Assembly: GCA_031310005.1 (NCBI GenBank)
Contig: CM062383.1
Location: 1,116,001 to 1,180,000, forward strand
Direction of reading: 5' to 3'
DNA: 64,000 nt
From: Dactylellina haptotyla
Taxonomy: Eukaryota > Ascomycota > Orbiliomycetes > Orbiliales > Orbiliaceae
Shown here one piece after another: positions 46,884 to 59,082 of this stretch. Under the pieces are notes generated by a model. It was given only the letters and a program-made list of their open reading frames with translations, was not told where the DNA came from and searched no databases. The position numbers and the translations under genes are program-made. The first letter of the stretch is position 1. Every line of letters begins with the position of its first letter.

Positions 46884-49120
46884 CTAATTAAACGATCCCG
46901 GAACCACAGGAGGCGGCGACTCGACTGTTACGGTGGCGACATCCTTGACATCGGGGACGATGACTTCAGTCTTCTCTGTTTCGCCCTCCTCGATCGTTCC
47001 GACCTTGCTCATGGTTGGCGATTCTGGGGGCGAGGGCAGATGGCTGTCTCGACTTCTAACCGAAGTCGTGGTGTGAAGGCTCTCAGCCTTTTCCGTCTCC
47101 CGGGAGCTCGTTTGAGAGACGGCATCTGAAATCTTGGTCGACGAGTCGATATCCTCCTCGGTGGCCTGTATGCTCTTCTCACTGCTGGAGACTTCGCGGT
47201 ATATTGATCTACGCGGAGGTAGGGCAGGTGGTAGAGACCGTCTTTGCGGCAGAGAGGAAACAGTGACTTGGGAAAGTCTATTCTTTACATTTCTGGGAGG
47301 AAGGGTAACGGTGGTGGCGATACCGAGAACACTATCCTTTGGAAGGAAAGAGGGAAGCGGTGGCGGGCTCTTCGGGCTGGTGGCCTTGATCAGATCTTCT
47401 TTGATCGATGTGAACGAAGGAATGACACCGCCGCCGACTCTAGACCAGAACATCTGTTCTCGAAGCTTGACGCTCTCCTCCCAAGCGGCCTTCTCCTCCT
47501 CCTCGGTCTCGCACTTGATGTAACCTTCCTTTGCGGTTCGTAAGAAGGCGAGGAATGCACAGACGGAGCGCAGTCTGTGAACACAGTATCCGCAAAGTGG
47601 GTACTTTTGAGCGGCTTCGGTCTCATTGGTACGGAATCTGTGGGTTCTGGCATGCTCTGGGTCGTTTCGGTTCTCCCCGCACATGGAACAGCTGAAGATC
47701 GGAAGCTTGGAGATCGGTGGCATGATCTCGATAACCAAGGTTCCATCGATGACAGCGGTGAGGACAGTTCGGCGCGCGATCCAGGAGATGCCGGGCGCTG
47801 CGTCCAATCGCAGCGTGGGCTCAACATCCTCCATCAGGGCCCGCTTGAAGAAAGCGGTTTCTCGGAGAGCCGGGGCCGGAGGGAGGGTAGAGTAGACCGG
47901 GGCGGATGCGACAGATGCCCCGCTCATAGTGCTCGAGGTGCTCTTCTTCTGGGAGTGCCCGAAGAAGGAGCTCGAGGATGACATGGGGCCCATTTTAGCA
48001 GGGCTGCCGAAGCCCATTATGCTGAAGCTGCTGGATTGGGCGATCGATGGTGATTTGGTGGTAACCGGTTGAGGGGGTGCATAGTGCTTGGACATATGCA
48101 ACACATTACAGAAATCGTGGAAAGCCGAGATGTCGGAACGCAAGACGGGTTGGAGAATGTTGGAGAAGTGGGTGGGGTGGGATGGAGATAGCACTGGTGC
48201 CTCCGGATCGGTTGGAATGTGCAGGGCTTCGAAGATGCGGTTCAGCGAATCGCGGCTGGCCTGGCTGTTTAGCGCAGGGGTAGAGGGCGACGAATGGGCC
48301 TCGAGTTCTTCCTTCTCAGCCGTCATCTGCTGCAGGGCATCCTTCAGCTCCGAAAGCTGTTCCTGATGGGTGTGCAGGAGGATTTCGGTGTCGGAAAGCT
48401 GTTGTTCGAGCTGATCGTTCCGTCGGATAACGGCCTCTCGCTCCCTTCTTGCTGCGATAACCATCTTGGGAGACATTGTATGTTAGCATTGTCGCTGATG
48501 GTAAATAGCAGGAAGAGAAAGAAGAAAAAGAAAGAAAAGAAAGAAAAAATTACCTTATTGGCCTCCTCGAAAAGAGAGGTTGTGAGGTTCTCCAAATCCT
48601 GCTCAATGTGCTTTTTCTCCTTTTCGGCCTTGCCTCGCTGCATGGTTTCCTCCATCAGCTTGTTCATCAACTGCCTCGTTTCCATCTCAACTTCCTTCTT
48701 CTCGACCAACACACCGGTAGCCATCATGTCTTGGTGCTCTCTCGCGATAGACTCGAGTTGCTTTATCCTCTGCTTGGACACGTCGAGCTCATGTCTGGTT
48801 TCCTCGAGGCCTTCCTCGAGCGAAGACTGGTGATTGATGGCTTTGATGAGTTTCGCACTCAGGGCCTGGACTTCATCGCTGAGGTCCTGCTGCCCCGAGT
48901 GATCCGGAGTGCTGATACCGCTGCTCTCGCTCCTGGTTTCAGCAGCCGCTGCTGACGATAGGTGGAGGTCGGTGGTGCTTGTGTTGGCACTGGCGGTGCG
49001 GGAGATGTTGAGGACCCGGGCATTTTTGAGCTCTTCCTTGGTGGGTATTGTCGAGAAGGAGCCGATTTCGACCTGGGAAGGCTTCTTGGCGAGGACGTGC
49101 GACGGCAGTACCGAAGGCAT
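46884..49120 (-). CDS. SEC2: Sec2-type Rab guanine nucleotide exchange factor
   Basis: Activates the Rab Sec4 on secretory vesicles for exocytosis. Exons 49120-48554 and 48464-46884 give 715 residues. The GEF coiled coil spans about 60-240, with LMNKLMEETMQRGKAEKE and the hallmark LFEEANKMV, which the intron splits between K and M. After a Ser-rich linker there is a conserved block EDVEPTLRLDAAPGISW and a candidate zinc site: CSMCGENRND...H...H...CGYCVHRLRS at about 448-490. The C-terminal ~190 residues are disordered and Ser/Pro/Thr-rich. The fold resembles Sec2/Rabin8 family members with an added Cys cluster. Upstream lies a long pyrimidine-rich flank on the coding strand. Confidence 0.9.
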
Positions 49121-52100
49121 TGTGTGTGATTTCCGCCCGGCGGCGAAGGTCGGAGGGGTGGAGTAGAGGTAGAGTAGTTCCGAAATTTTGGCGGTGGGAG
49201 AGGAGGGTTTTCAGCAAAGAAAACCCAGAGGCTGGCCTACAAACGGGGTATTGGATGGATAAGTATTGGGAGAACAGGAACGAAGTGTAACAATAACAAT
49301 GAAGCTGATGTCGGTTAAGAGAGCGAGTGGATTGGAGGTTGAGCCAGAGGGGTAAGTGGTAGAGAGGCTGGGGGGGAGGGGATTCTAAAGAAGTGTCTTG
49401 GGGAGGGGCAAGAAAGCAGGGAAGCGGTGGACAGCGGAAGGCGGTGGGAGGAGGATCGGGAAGGCGAGAGCCGGGCGATGTGTTGCTGTGTTGGCGGGTG
49501 CGTTGGTGTGTTGGGAGTGTCTCGGCGCCGATGGGGATCTTCCTTGTGACGGCAGCAGCTGGACAGAACACAGCAGCACGGCAGCCAACAGGAGGGTCCT
49601 CTGCTAAGCGCCGTTGGGCTACCAGGCCATGGGGGCACCCGACTTTGCGAGAGACAGAGCAGTCTGTTCAACGGTAGACACTAGTCGGAGGAGCTGGAGC
49701 GGGTCGAGACGAGAGGGAGCGAGGTGCAATGGGGCAGGAGCAGAGCAGTCGCTGGAGCAGTTATTCTTGGGGACGGGCGTTAAATGTATGACGAAGGTGA
49801 TGGAGGAGAATAAACGGAGGATAACGAGCGACGGTACGATGCGGAAACAAAAGAACAAAGCAAAACGGACGTCGAACAAGAAACCGAAAGGAAAAAAACT
49901 TGCGAACTGGCGAGCGAGAACTAAGGCAAACGACGAGAAAAATGCCCTGAAAAGAGGAAAAGAAAACCGGGCAGCCACGAGGTTGCCAGTATATGTAGTA
50001 TCGCACAGAAGGATGGACTTCGGCAGAGGAAACTGTCAGTGCACCCTGCCGTTCCCTGGTACTGGCCAATGGCAATCCCGAGCAGAGCAGCCTCGCAGTC
50101 TCAGCCTTCAAACACTAAGCTCTGCAGAGTATCTAAATGGGCCTCCACGCCTGGTTATATGCACGATAGTCCGATTAGTCTAAGGACTTTGCATGAAAAC
50201 TATAAGGGCAATCCCTTCGTCGCCCGTCTATTCTTTCTGTCGCACTCTTTTCCCTTTCGCCGTCCGTCTTCAATTGCTTCCGGTCGATGGAAAGGGTTAA
50301 GGTTAGGAGACTCGGAAGTATCGGGAGGACTAACGAGTGGGTTTAACAGGAAACACAGGTCTTAACAGAGAAGGGCCTGTCTTAGTTCACGATGCTATCA
50401 CCCGGAACAAAAGCATAATAATATGTGGAGAACGAAATGTAAAGTGTTTGACACAGCCAAAAAGAGACTTGAGAGAACAAATAAACGAAGAGAGAAAGAA
50501 AAAAAGAAGGAAAGGTCTCTTTGCCTCCTGACGGACCTTACGCACTCCGTACGGGGGTTGGGCCAGTTACGGGGTTCTGGATGTGTGTGGTGGCACTTAC
50601 GCTCTGGAGCTCAATCAATGCAACAACAATGAGCTTTTTCTTAGAATCGATCTGGGTCGTCCGGGGTTCGTTTGTCTTTTGCCTGTTTCTTACAGGATGG
50701 GCAGCGTTATGACGAATGATATACCCTGGATTCGGGGCACCCTACGTCGGTGCAGCAGCTGCGAGGGGCGGAGTTGCAAGCTAAACTTTGCAAGCGGCGA
50801 GCGAGCGGCCAAGTAAGGAGGCCCGGCAGAGCCAAAAGGGAGGGAAGGGGAACAAAAAAAAATTAAAAATGGAAAACGAACGAAACGAACAAACGAACGA
50901 GGATGTGAGGAAGAGGAGCTGCTCTTTCGTGCGTGCGCAGAGGCAGGAGGGATATAAAATAATATCCTGAATCTAAGGAGTACATATACCATGCATGATC
51001 TCATAATAGCACAGCGGGTACTATGTACTACTTTTTTTACTACTCCATCTTCCTTCTTCCATCGCGGGAAGAAAAATAAAAAACCAAGCAAAATTCCCAG
51101 CCATGCCGAAATACCGCGCAGCAGCATGGAAGCTCAAGCCAAGTCGAGGCAAGTGCCACGCCCATCTACGTACTCGCTACTACCACGGCTTGTTGCGTCT
51201 GACGAGCATTTATCAATGGTATTACTGTTACCACGAGCGGATATCAGGACATAACGAGCAGTTGCACAAGAATGCTGCGAGACTCGATGGACCCTATTAG
51301 CTCGCATCTTTGAGTATGGGCAAGTGTTGCTTCCGTCGTCAGGGAATTGAAATTTCTTTGGCGAGATGAAGCTCTCGCCCCAAAACGTGGCGGTCGTCGT
51401 GGGGGACAGGCACCGCTCCAACGTTCTCCGTGATATTGCAATTTCTCTTCGGATCTCTTGACCTCTTAGTACGCATACGTGTGCCAGATATCTTCATTCG
51501 CTCAACCATCGTTAATTGGGCCATTCATAATAACGAAATGCGGTCAGAAATATTAATATACAACAATATAGCTTAAGAGCTGAGCGAGAAGAAGAAGAAA
51601 AGTTTAGCTTCTGCGGCCGCTGCAGATTAAATTTCGCATGATACTATCGATCGAGGCTGACCCAGAATCATGCTGGTCTGGAAGCGGCGAACCTTGGCTC
51701 GAGTCGGGCCTCTGCCTCCGAAAATAGCAGACCTTTAGGTCGGGTCTGTCGACATGTCTTGCCTCCCCAGCCCCCCCTCCGTCGAAAGTAACGCGAATAC
51801 ACTTTCGACTCAGACATTTTGGCTCGAGCTTCGCCCAAGATTCTCGGTTATCCTAACCAAATCATTCGCATCTGGTCCACCGACGTGAACCTGTTTGCTC
51901 GTCCTCTGCCAAAGCCAAAAAATCGAATCGTCCTGGCGCAACGCATTTGGGATGCAGAATTTACTAGTCCAAGGGACCCACAGCGGGCGGATTGGGGCAA
52001 GCGCAGGCTTCTGCCTACCAATCTCAGATATCGCCGCCTGGTGTCGTCGATATAACTCTCCCGTCCCTGACGGTCAAGACCAGGAACAGCTACTTTTCCC

Positions 52101-52305
52101 GGGTTGAGGCTGTATCGGTTAGCTATCATCGTGCCTTTTTTCCTCCCAAGACCTTCACCTTCACGATTTTCACACGAAGGCACCTAAAAAGTCCCTTAAT
52201 AGAGGATTTCGAAACCACCATTTTTTAGTTCATGATGAAGCTTTCGTTCATCCCATCGTGTAGTCGCTTTCTCCCCCTTTCCCATTCCCCACTGATCACC
52301 TCTAA
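49121..52305. other. 3.2-kb gene-free stretch upstream of SEC2
   Basis: Near the start codon (49150-49700) the SEC2 coding strand is C/T-rich, probably leader and promoter. Purine-rich low-complexity sequence follows to about 50950. A 65-codon ATG frame at 51103-51300 is basic and unlike any family I know. The right end is the 3' flank of the deaminase-like gene. Confidence 0.5.
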
Positions 52306-54279
52306 TCACCGTCCGTAGCTGGACATTAGTCCTGCCATGTTGACAGCCTGCAGCCGTAGCTGATTGCTCAACCACTCTTTGACCCTCGCATCCAAACCTG
52401 GCTCCAATCGTGGTGCGATCCAATTGTATTCCGTGGTATCAACCGGCTCGCTCATCGACCGTTCCGTGTATGCGATATACAGTGATCTGTTCTTTTTTGG
52501 AGCTGTTTGCTCCGGTTCCTGCTTCTGCAGCTGCTGCTCGTAGAGATATTTTTCCTCGGATGACCTGACCCGCTGCAGGTATCCCATAAACCACGTTTTA
52601 CAAGCCCGGCAAGGCGGATGTGAAACCGCCACCGACTCGTACGGTATAGGATCAATATTGTCCAGCTCAGCCTGTGATTTGACCGTTGAAAAATCGAACG
52701 TCGACAGATGGCAAAACCTCTCTGCGAGCTCGCATTCAGCATGTAGTTTGTGGAACCTTGATGGCCGTCTTCCAGAAGAACCTTGCGGTCGCACCCCTGT
52801 CTTGACGTACTTCCAAACTTTGCCAAACTCGTCCTCCTGCCCGTTAGTTGGCGTTGTGGGTGTTGTTGAGGTCGGGCTCGATGAGGGACTGGAATCTGGC
52901 GACACCGACGTCGTCGTGATTGTCGTTGCGTGTGGGTCCTTTGCGAGCACCCGGACAATCATCTCCCGCGCCTGTTTTAAGTTCTTTGTATCCACGCTCT
53001 CCCCATCCATTGCCCTTTCGCTCGCCTCCACAACCTTGAAAACCGCTTCGGACGCCATCGCCGATTTCCATCTCCACTCACTAGATACTTCTACCAGCTT
53101 CTTTGTCAGAATCACCGGCTCCAGTATCTTCCTCACATACTTGCTAAACATGAACCCGTCGCACGAATAGTCCATCTGAATGACCACATTATCCATCATC
53201 GTGAACAGCGAGTAGTCTGTCAGATCCCTCACGTCAGGACTACACGCCTCCCAGGGATACCATTCCCTCAAGCAGTTCATGGTATCCCTGTACATCTCCG
53301 AGAGGATCAGTGTAATCGTCGGGTGTAACCCCGGCGGGATCCCAATTGTCTTGAAAGGCTCGAAGAAGCCATATAAGAGCTTCATAAACCTCGTGAGAAC
53401 GTTGATGAACGACTTCATTATATCCAACGTGGCCGATTTTCGATTCATCTCCTCGAACTGCTGGGCGATACCGCGGAATCGATTGTGCCATTTCATCACC
53501 CGGCGTTTTATTCGATCCATCGTGTGCGTGACAATTATCCCCAGCATATCCTTCTCCGCCTGGCGGTATGCGACATAGTTCGGGTATGGGACGTCCTTGC
53601 CGTTTCTCTTCAGGTACGGTGGGTATAATTCCTGCAGCTGCTGCATCACCTTCCATATACCCTGGAGGTACGCATCCGTTCGCGGTTCGTCCAGGTCGTC
53701 ACCGCATAATGTAATCGTGAGTCTCTGTTTAGGACTACCCGCAGGTCTCGTAAACGCAGCTTGTGAAGCTATCCTCTGTCCTCCCGTTCTATCCACGCAT
53801 AGCTTCGCCACCGTTTCCAAGATCTCTGAGAACGTCGGTTGGTAGAATATACAGAGTGGGCGGGGAGTCCAACCGTTCCGGTCAAGTAGGCTATAATACG
53901 CTGGGACGGGCTTTTCCCGCGGCATAGGCTTGGGCAGCGCTTGATCTATCAGCCATAGGGTATACAAGCATTCTTGGATCGTGAAATTAAAGCTCGGGGT
54001 AGGTGGGATGCTAATGTCGTCGTCTCCTTTATTGTGTTGAATAACGAGGATATGCTGCTTATCTAGCTCGAGACTCTTGGTACTCGGGTGAACCGTGAAG
54101 GTTTTAACACTGGATGTCCTCCTAGATGTCGGTGAGCCGAAAGGCGGTCTGACCGGTTTCTCTTGAAGTATGCTCGACCGTTTCGTAGGGGATCGCTTCG
54201 TAGGGGATTCGTCTGTCGAATTCCTTCGTGTGAAGATGTCCCGGATCGGACGGGTGCGAACCCTGAGAACTTGAAGCAT
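52306..54279 (-). CDS. Uncharacterised protein with C-terminal OTT_1508-like deaminase motif
   Basis: Intronless frame of 657 residues. The first ~80 residues are basic and disordered with a SPTKR repeat. The middle 400 residues are helical and aromatic-rich (for example FNFTIQECLYTLWLIDQ, FMKLLYGFFEPFKTIGIPPG), resembling fungus-specific proteins without assigned function. At about 513-560 the sequence shows LHAECELAERF and, 42 residues later, HPPCRACKTWF. His513-Ala-Glu515 with Cys557-x2-Cys560 is the zinc and proton-shuttle layout of the deaminase superfamily, and the spacing fits the OTT_1508-like group described by comparative genomics. Substrate is unknown: nucleotide, RNA base or other. 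If the motif is fortuitous, it remains an orphan. No neighbour hints at a pathway. Confidence 0.75.
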   Translation of the reverse strand: MLQVLRVRTRPIRDIFTRRNSTDESPTKRSPTKRSSILQEKPVRPPFGSPTSRRTSSVKTFTVHPSTKSLELDKQHILVIQHNKGDDDISIPPTPSFNFTIQECLYTLWLIDQALPKPMPREKPVPAYYSLLDRNGWTPRPLCIFYQPTFSEILETVAKLCVDRTGGQRIASQAAFTRPAGSPKQRLTITLCGDDLDEPRTDAYLQGIWKVMQQLQELYPPYLKRNGKDVPYPNYVAYRQAEKDMLGIIVTHTMDRIKRRVMKWHNRFRGIAQQFEEMNRKSATLDIMKSFINVLTRFMKLLYGFFEPFKTIGIPPGLHPTITLILSEMYRDTMNCLREWYPWEACSPDVRDLTDYSLFTMMDNVVIQMDYSCDGFMFSKYVRKILEPVILTKKLVEVSSEWRWKSAMASEAVFKVVEASERAMDGESVDTKNLKQAREMIVRVLAKDPHATTITTTSVSPDSSPSSSPTSTTPTTPTNGQEDEFGKVWKYVKTGVRPQGSSGRRPSRFHKLHAECELAERFCHLSTFDFSTVKSQAELDNIDPIPYESVAVSHPPCRACKTWFMGYLQRVRSSEEKYLYEQQLQKQEPEQTAPKKNRSLYIAYTERSMSEPVDTTEYNWIAPRLEPGLDARVKEWLSNQLRLQAVNMAGLMSSYGR

Positions 54280-55912
54280 AGCTCCGTCGGACTCGCAATC
54301 CTACTCGTAACAATCGATTGATATCGTGAGCTTCCCAAAATTTCCCTTCAGGTTGGTATCTTCTTTCTGTCTTTTGACTAATAAAAAGATGTAGATAGAG
54401 GATCAAAATAAAGCTAAATAAAAAACGACTACCCCCCCTCATAGATAAACAATAACAATCATACGTCTACGGATTAGCTAGGATAAGTGGTGTAATAATA
54501 TACCATTTCACTTTCGTCACCTGTGTCAAAATGCCATTCAAACGGAAAGACGGGCCCAATGCAATGTGCCCCTCCGGCATGCAAGTAAGGGGGAAAAGGG
54601 ATTCCTTTCCTTTTCTCTCGAATTATCAGGCGCAGCCTGATGTGCAGGTGGCCACTGGTGGGTAATATCGAACACTTGGTACGGCAGACTCGTAGCTTTT
54701 CTGGCTTTGACGGCCGTGTCGGGTAGGTACACGCACAAGCTTGATGCAAGAGTCGATGCTATGTCCCCGGCCATCTATGGAGAATGGGAAAGTGAAAAAC
54801 AAAACACCGAAAATAAAAAAAAAGAAGGGATGAATGAGGCGGATCTGCCGGCTCGGTATCAGAATGCGGGAGAAGTGAGCGTATTTCTTTGATATCCGCA
54901 AAGTACATGTATCCTAAATGGCCACATGGCTATGGTGTTTTTGTTGTTGTTGCGGTGATTCTCTACTTTTCTCGGTGGCGGGTATAGCTATCTGTAGGCG
55001 ATCTTCGAACGATACCACAAGAAACAGAAAAGAAAGAAAAACTGAAGCAATATGGCGAAACTCGCTTCCAAGGTCAAAAACTCCACGAGGTGCCAGCCTC
55101 TCCCCTTTCCTGCTCTTCGAACCGTATATAACTATACATCGGGTGTTACACTTGGTAAATCCTGATATGATCAGGTCCATCATTGCCCGGTAGAGAGTGT
55201 GATAAACTAAAAGCAAGCATACGCACGAGGTTATACGTTTCCAAGGCGGTATCAATAAGGCCGATAGAGACGTTAGATATATTGTTTTTTTACTCCGGTA
55301 CGAGATGGAATTAACTGGGAGGTCTTATTAAACATGGCTTTAGCAGAATGCATCTCTACTCCTCAGGTCGGCTCATGAATCTGCCCAGCCACCCTCGCCT
55401 GTGTTGTGATTGTGTTATTTCCGCATTTCCTCTTTCAAATATACAACGAGAAATTCGGCGATTGGTGTTGCACGTTGTGGGAGAAGAATGCAAAATGTGT
55501 GCGCGCATACTTACGAGGCCATGCGACTAGTCCCGTAGGTATGGAAATTATAAATGTACACGGTGCTATGAAAATATAACCTAGTTTAAATCACATTCTT
55601 TACATAAATTATCAGGTCTCGGTCGCACGAGGCTTGCGTAGCTCGCTTCTTGACAAACCAGGAATATTGACAACCACTAGGTTTCCAGGAAAAAGAGGAA
55701 TATACAGGACCCTTTCATTCTTGTGTGATTTGCTAATATCGAAAGAAATACTTTAAAATAAGGGTTACCAAGTAGAAAGAAACCAATCGCCAAGAGAATT
55801 GATAGGGTTTCTGCCGTTGTTGAAGAGCTCGACACCCCGGTCAAAATTCTACTCCATCTGGAAGGCTAATTCTACAGTCGCAAATTTAATCAACTTAGTA
55901 CACTATCCTGAT
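54280..55912. other. Intergenic stretch upstream of the deaminase-like gene
   Basis: About 1.6 kb with the promoter of the minus-strand gene at its left. No supported frame. Confidence 0.45.
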
Positions 55913-56031
55913 ATCTACGACCATAGAACGAGGAAAAAAGGGTATCCCGTCCGCTCTGCCTTACTCAAGCCTCGTATCGATCAAGTAGTAGTATCGTGGG
56001 TGACCAGATGCGAATTCTGATTGTTGTAGTT
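55913..56031 (+). rRNA. 5S ribosomal RNA
   Basis: About 119 nt matching the fungal 5S layout. Terminal helix CTACGAC (55915-55921) pairs with GTTGTAG (56023-56029). Helix II pairs ACGAGG (55928-55933 region) with CCTCGT. Loop A/B holds ACCATAG, loop C TATCCCGTCCGCTC, and the internal promoter keeps AAGC, GTGGGTGACC and GCGAA. A T-rich pol III stop follows at about 56031-56039. A few bases deviate from the consensus I remember (CAAGC for TAAGC; GAATTC for GAATCC), so it could be a diverged copy, but the pairing is intact. Isolated 5S genes are normal in filamentous ascomycetes. Confidence 0.85.
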
Positions 56032-57477
56032 TACTTTTTGCCAGATTTGGTTGATCTCTTTTTTTGTTTAATTTTCCTCACACCTAGCGCGTCTTGATAA
56101 TAGGAAAGGCCTTGAGATGGGCTATGGTCTCGTTATTGGCTGGTAATGGTGACCGTGAGAAGAAAAACGTCAGGCTAGGGCCCGTTAGTTGCAAGGAGGA
56201 TGACAAGTTGGGATCGCATTTCATTCTGATGCTAGATATATCTTCGAATGAATAAAAAGCGCATTATATCGGGTATTATACTACGTGAATGTTTAGCCGC
56301 TGTTATTCTCGGTGTGAAATCGAATGCATTCCCATATAGATATTTTTTAGCCGCGATGCCAGTCCCTCTACTGAGGGAATTCGGCTTGATCGACATTGCA
56401 TAGATTTTAATTTTCGTAGTAGCAAGGACTCGGTATCCTCAATAGTTTCTAACTCTAGAAATAGATATAGCTGCCTTCGCAGGCATTAGTGGTGCTTTAA
56501 ATGGAGCCAAGATACTGAAGGAATTACCAGTACCTTTGACTTGTTCATCTGATCTGTGAAATCGTATGGCAGAGTTCTGTCTCGACAGTATCGCGTCCGT
56601 TCATGACGATGAGCTTTATCCGGTACCGGCAGTAAAATGGTACATCCAGATATATTATCCCAGATGATTTTGATCTTTAGAACTTCGAGTCATTGGACAA
56701 TTGGTGGCTCGACTTTTAATCCTTCTCGTGCGATAGCCTTTCAGCTGGACAATCTTCCAGACATTCTACATTAGAGGTGAAGCAGCAGGCAAACTAGGTT
56801 TTGAACCTTGATGCAATAAACATAAATGCTTATTCGAACCGAGTTATATTGAAAACCGAGCTATAAGGTCTTAGGTTTTCTGTTCGGTAATATAATCTAA
56901 TCTAAACTTCATGTCGTCGGCAGGGGACGGAAGGTATGCAGATAGATTAGGGAGCGTCAGGCAGAACCTGCGTTGCTTTGGAACCGTATTAACCCGAGTA
57001 ACCAATCGGCAACATTGAATATGCTTAATATCCCTTGCATGATATCTGGGAGATTCCGTGATCTAGATCCCCTGATATGATGATATATGCGACTACATGC
57101 AAGTATAGTGTGACACACTTCCCATTCTTGCTCAAAATAAGCGAACGAAAAATTATCCGAGGTTTGGATATCGCGTACACGTAATATTGATTACATATTC
57201 TTCCTCAACAAATATTTGCTGATTCGATTTGAATTCCAAATGAACCTCGGTATTTCTTGAATTTGGTAGCTATTTAGAGACTAGAAAATTCAACAATCCC
57301 TGTATTTATCGAGCCCTTGTTGCTATGCATGACTAGAGCCGGGCTATTGATATCTCAAAGGGTGCTGCTGTAGGCTGACCAAATTTGTGTTGGCTGTGTG
57401 TTATTGTTCCCGTACGACTAACAAAGCAAGTGGGCATTTCGAGATGTCTCTCAACTCTAACTTCACATAATCACATC
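56032..57477. other. AT-rich intergenic stretch
   Basis: About 1.45 kb between the 5S gene and PDCD5, AT-rich with stops in all frames. Nothing supported. Confidence 0.5.
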
Positions 57478-57979
57478 ATGGACGACGACGACCTTCAACA
57501 GATCAGACAGGCCCGCCTGCAGCAGCTACAGCAAGAGCAAGGAGGCTCAGGTGGAGGCGGCGGTCAAGCTGGGCAACAGGAGTAAGCGGCTCTGCGTTTT
57601 CCAGACACCCACACTATACCCCGCCGTACCATATCATCTCGGAAACTGTCATCTAACTACAGCGTTTACAAATTTTTGTAGAGCCCAACGAGCAGCCGAG
57701 GACGAAGCCCGCAAGACCGTCCTAACACAAATCCTCACACCTGAAGCGAACGACCGTCTCGGCCGTATCGCACTCGTCAAGGCGGATCGAGCACGTGATC
57801 TAGAGAATCGATTAATAATGATGGCGAGATCGGGACAAATACGGCAGCGGATTACGGATAACGACCTCAAGGCCATGCTGGAAGGCGCAAGCGAGCAAGG
57901 GAAGAAAGAGGAGAGCAAGGTTGTGTTTCAGAGGAGGAGAGTAGCGCTAGACGATGATGATGACGATTGGGATTTATAA
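57478..57979 (+). CDS. PDCD5/TFAR19-family DNA-binding protein
   Basis: Homologue of human PDCD5 and archaeal and yeast relatives; the human protein binds the TRiC chaperonin and is linked to apoptosis, and the role in fungi is unclear. Exons 57478-57581 and 57682-57979 give 133 residues. The N-terminus DDLQQIRQARLQQLQQEQGG is the family's helix with a Gly-rich linker; VLTQILTPEANDRLGRIALVK and RSGQIRQRITDNDLKAML are the core three-helix bundle; the tail is acidic (DDDDDDWDL). The ATG is fixed by the conserved first helix. Confidence 0.95.
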
Positions 57980-59082
57980 ACACCTGCAACTTTTTAGGAT
58001 GAAAGTTTTTTATTTTATTTATTTTGGCATTCGCGCGCGATCTTGCATAATGTATTTGGGCACCGGAGTGAACAATAATAAGTGATTCTATTTGCATTTG
58101 ATGTTCGGGTTCGTATATTCTGCATTCTACATGTGGTCATGTATATATATGCATACCTATAATAAGCTGACAATTTTATAGAGGTATCCTCTCCTTGGCT
58201 TTTTAACTAACGAGCTCTGCAAGTTGATGGAGTTTACACAAGGACATAACAATACGATATCAAAAGTTCCGAACCTTCCTAAACGTTATAGAGTTTTGAG
58301 AACCGTGGCAGCCGATGCATATATGGAGTAGTTAGAGCCCCACTGAACCAATTGAGCCTACCATGACGTGAGAATCAAGCATGAGACCCAGCAGACGGAA
58401 CCTAGAGGATCCGTCTTCAGTAGCAGCCAAGACCGTTATACGACCCTTTGTGAAGCTCGGATGAGGGCTTGCCCTCGCGGAAGGGTTTGCGAACCAGGGA
58501 GCCTGTGCATGCGAGTGACAACCAAGCCCCTCATTTCGCACGGCCGAAACCAAAGCCGCCGTAATTGAGAGCAGAAGGCAGCCGGAGAGGTTACATAATC
58601 CTCGTCTTGATGAGTCAACTGGCCCGCCCGCCAAGGTGCTGACTAAGACACGATTGGCCCATCTGCAACACTAACAACAACATCTCCACCAGGCCGTGCT
58701 GCAATTTAATCGACGTACATGCAGGGACGGCAGTACCCATGCGAACTCTTCAGGTTGCAATTTCCCGTCTGTCTGAGACGGAATTAGGACGGGGCGGCTG
58801 GTTCTCAAAGTCCGCGAATTCTCGTGACTTCGTGTCCTCGGTCTTTTGGTGGTGAATTTAATGTACGTGGGGCCTGAAAAAGTCTATAAATTGGCAGTGA
58901 CCGCGCCGTCTTTGGCATTCCCTTTCCTCTATCATCCGCACATTCCTCCATCATCTACCTCTTCATTCAAACAGTACAAGATCAATATTCTTCTCTTGAA
59001 GCGAAATTTACTGTAGTTTATTCAGTACCTTCATCGTCCTTCTGCCAATCTCCACCCGTCCTTCACCTATCCACTTATCAAA
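57980..59082. promoter_or_regulatory. Intergenic region and promoter of VOC gene
   Basis: No gene found. A TATAAA at 58885-58890 lies about 193 nt before the next start codon, followed by a C/T-rich leader (58920-59080), which suggests a strong promoter. Confidence 0.5.

Noticed and set aside
51103-51300. 65-codon basic frame
   Set aside because: Short, no family match, in a low-complexity intergenic region.
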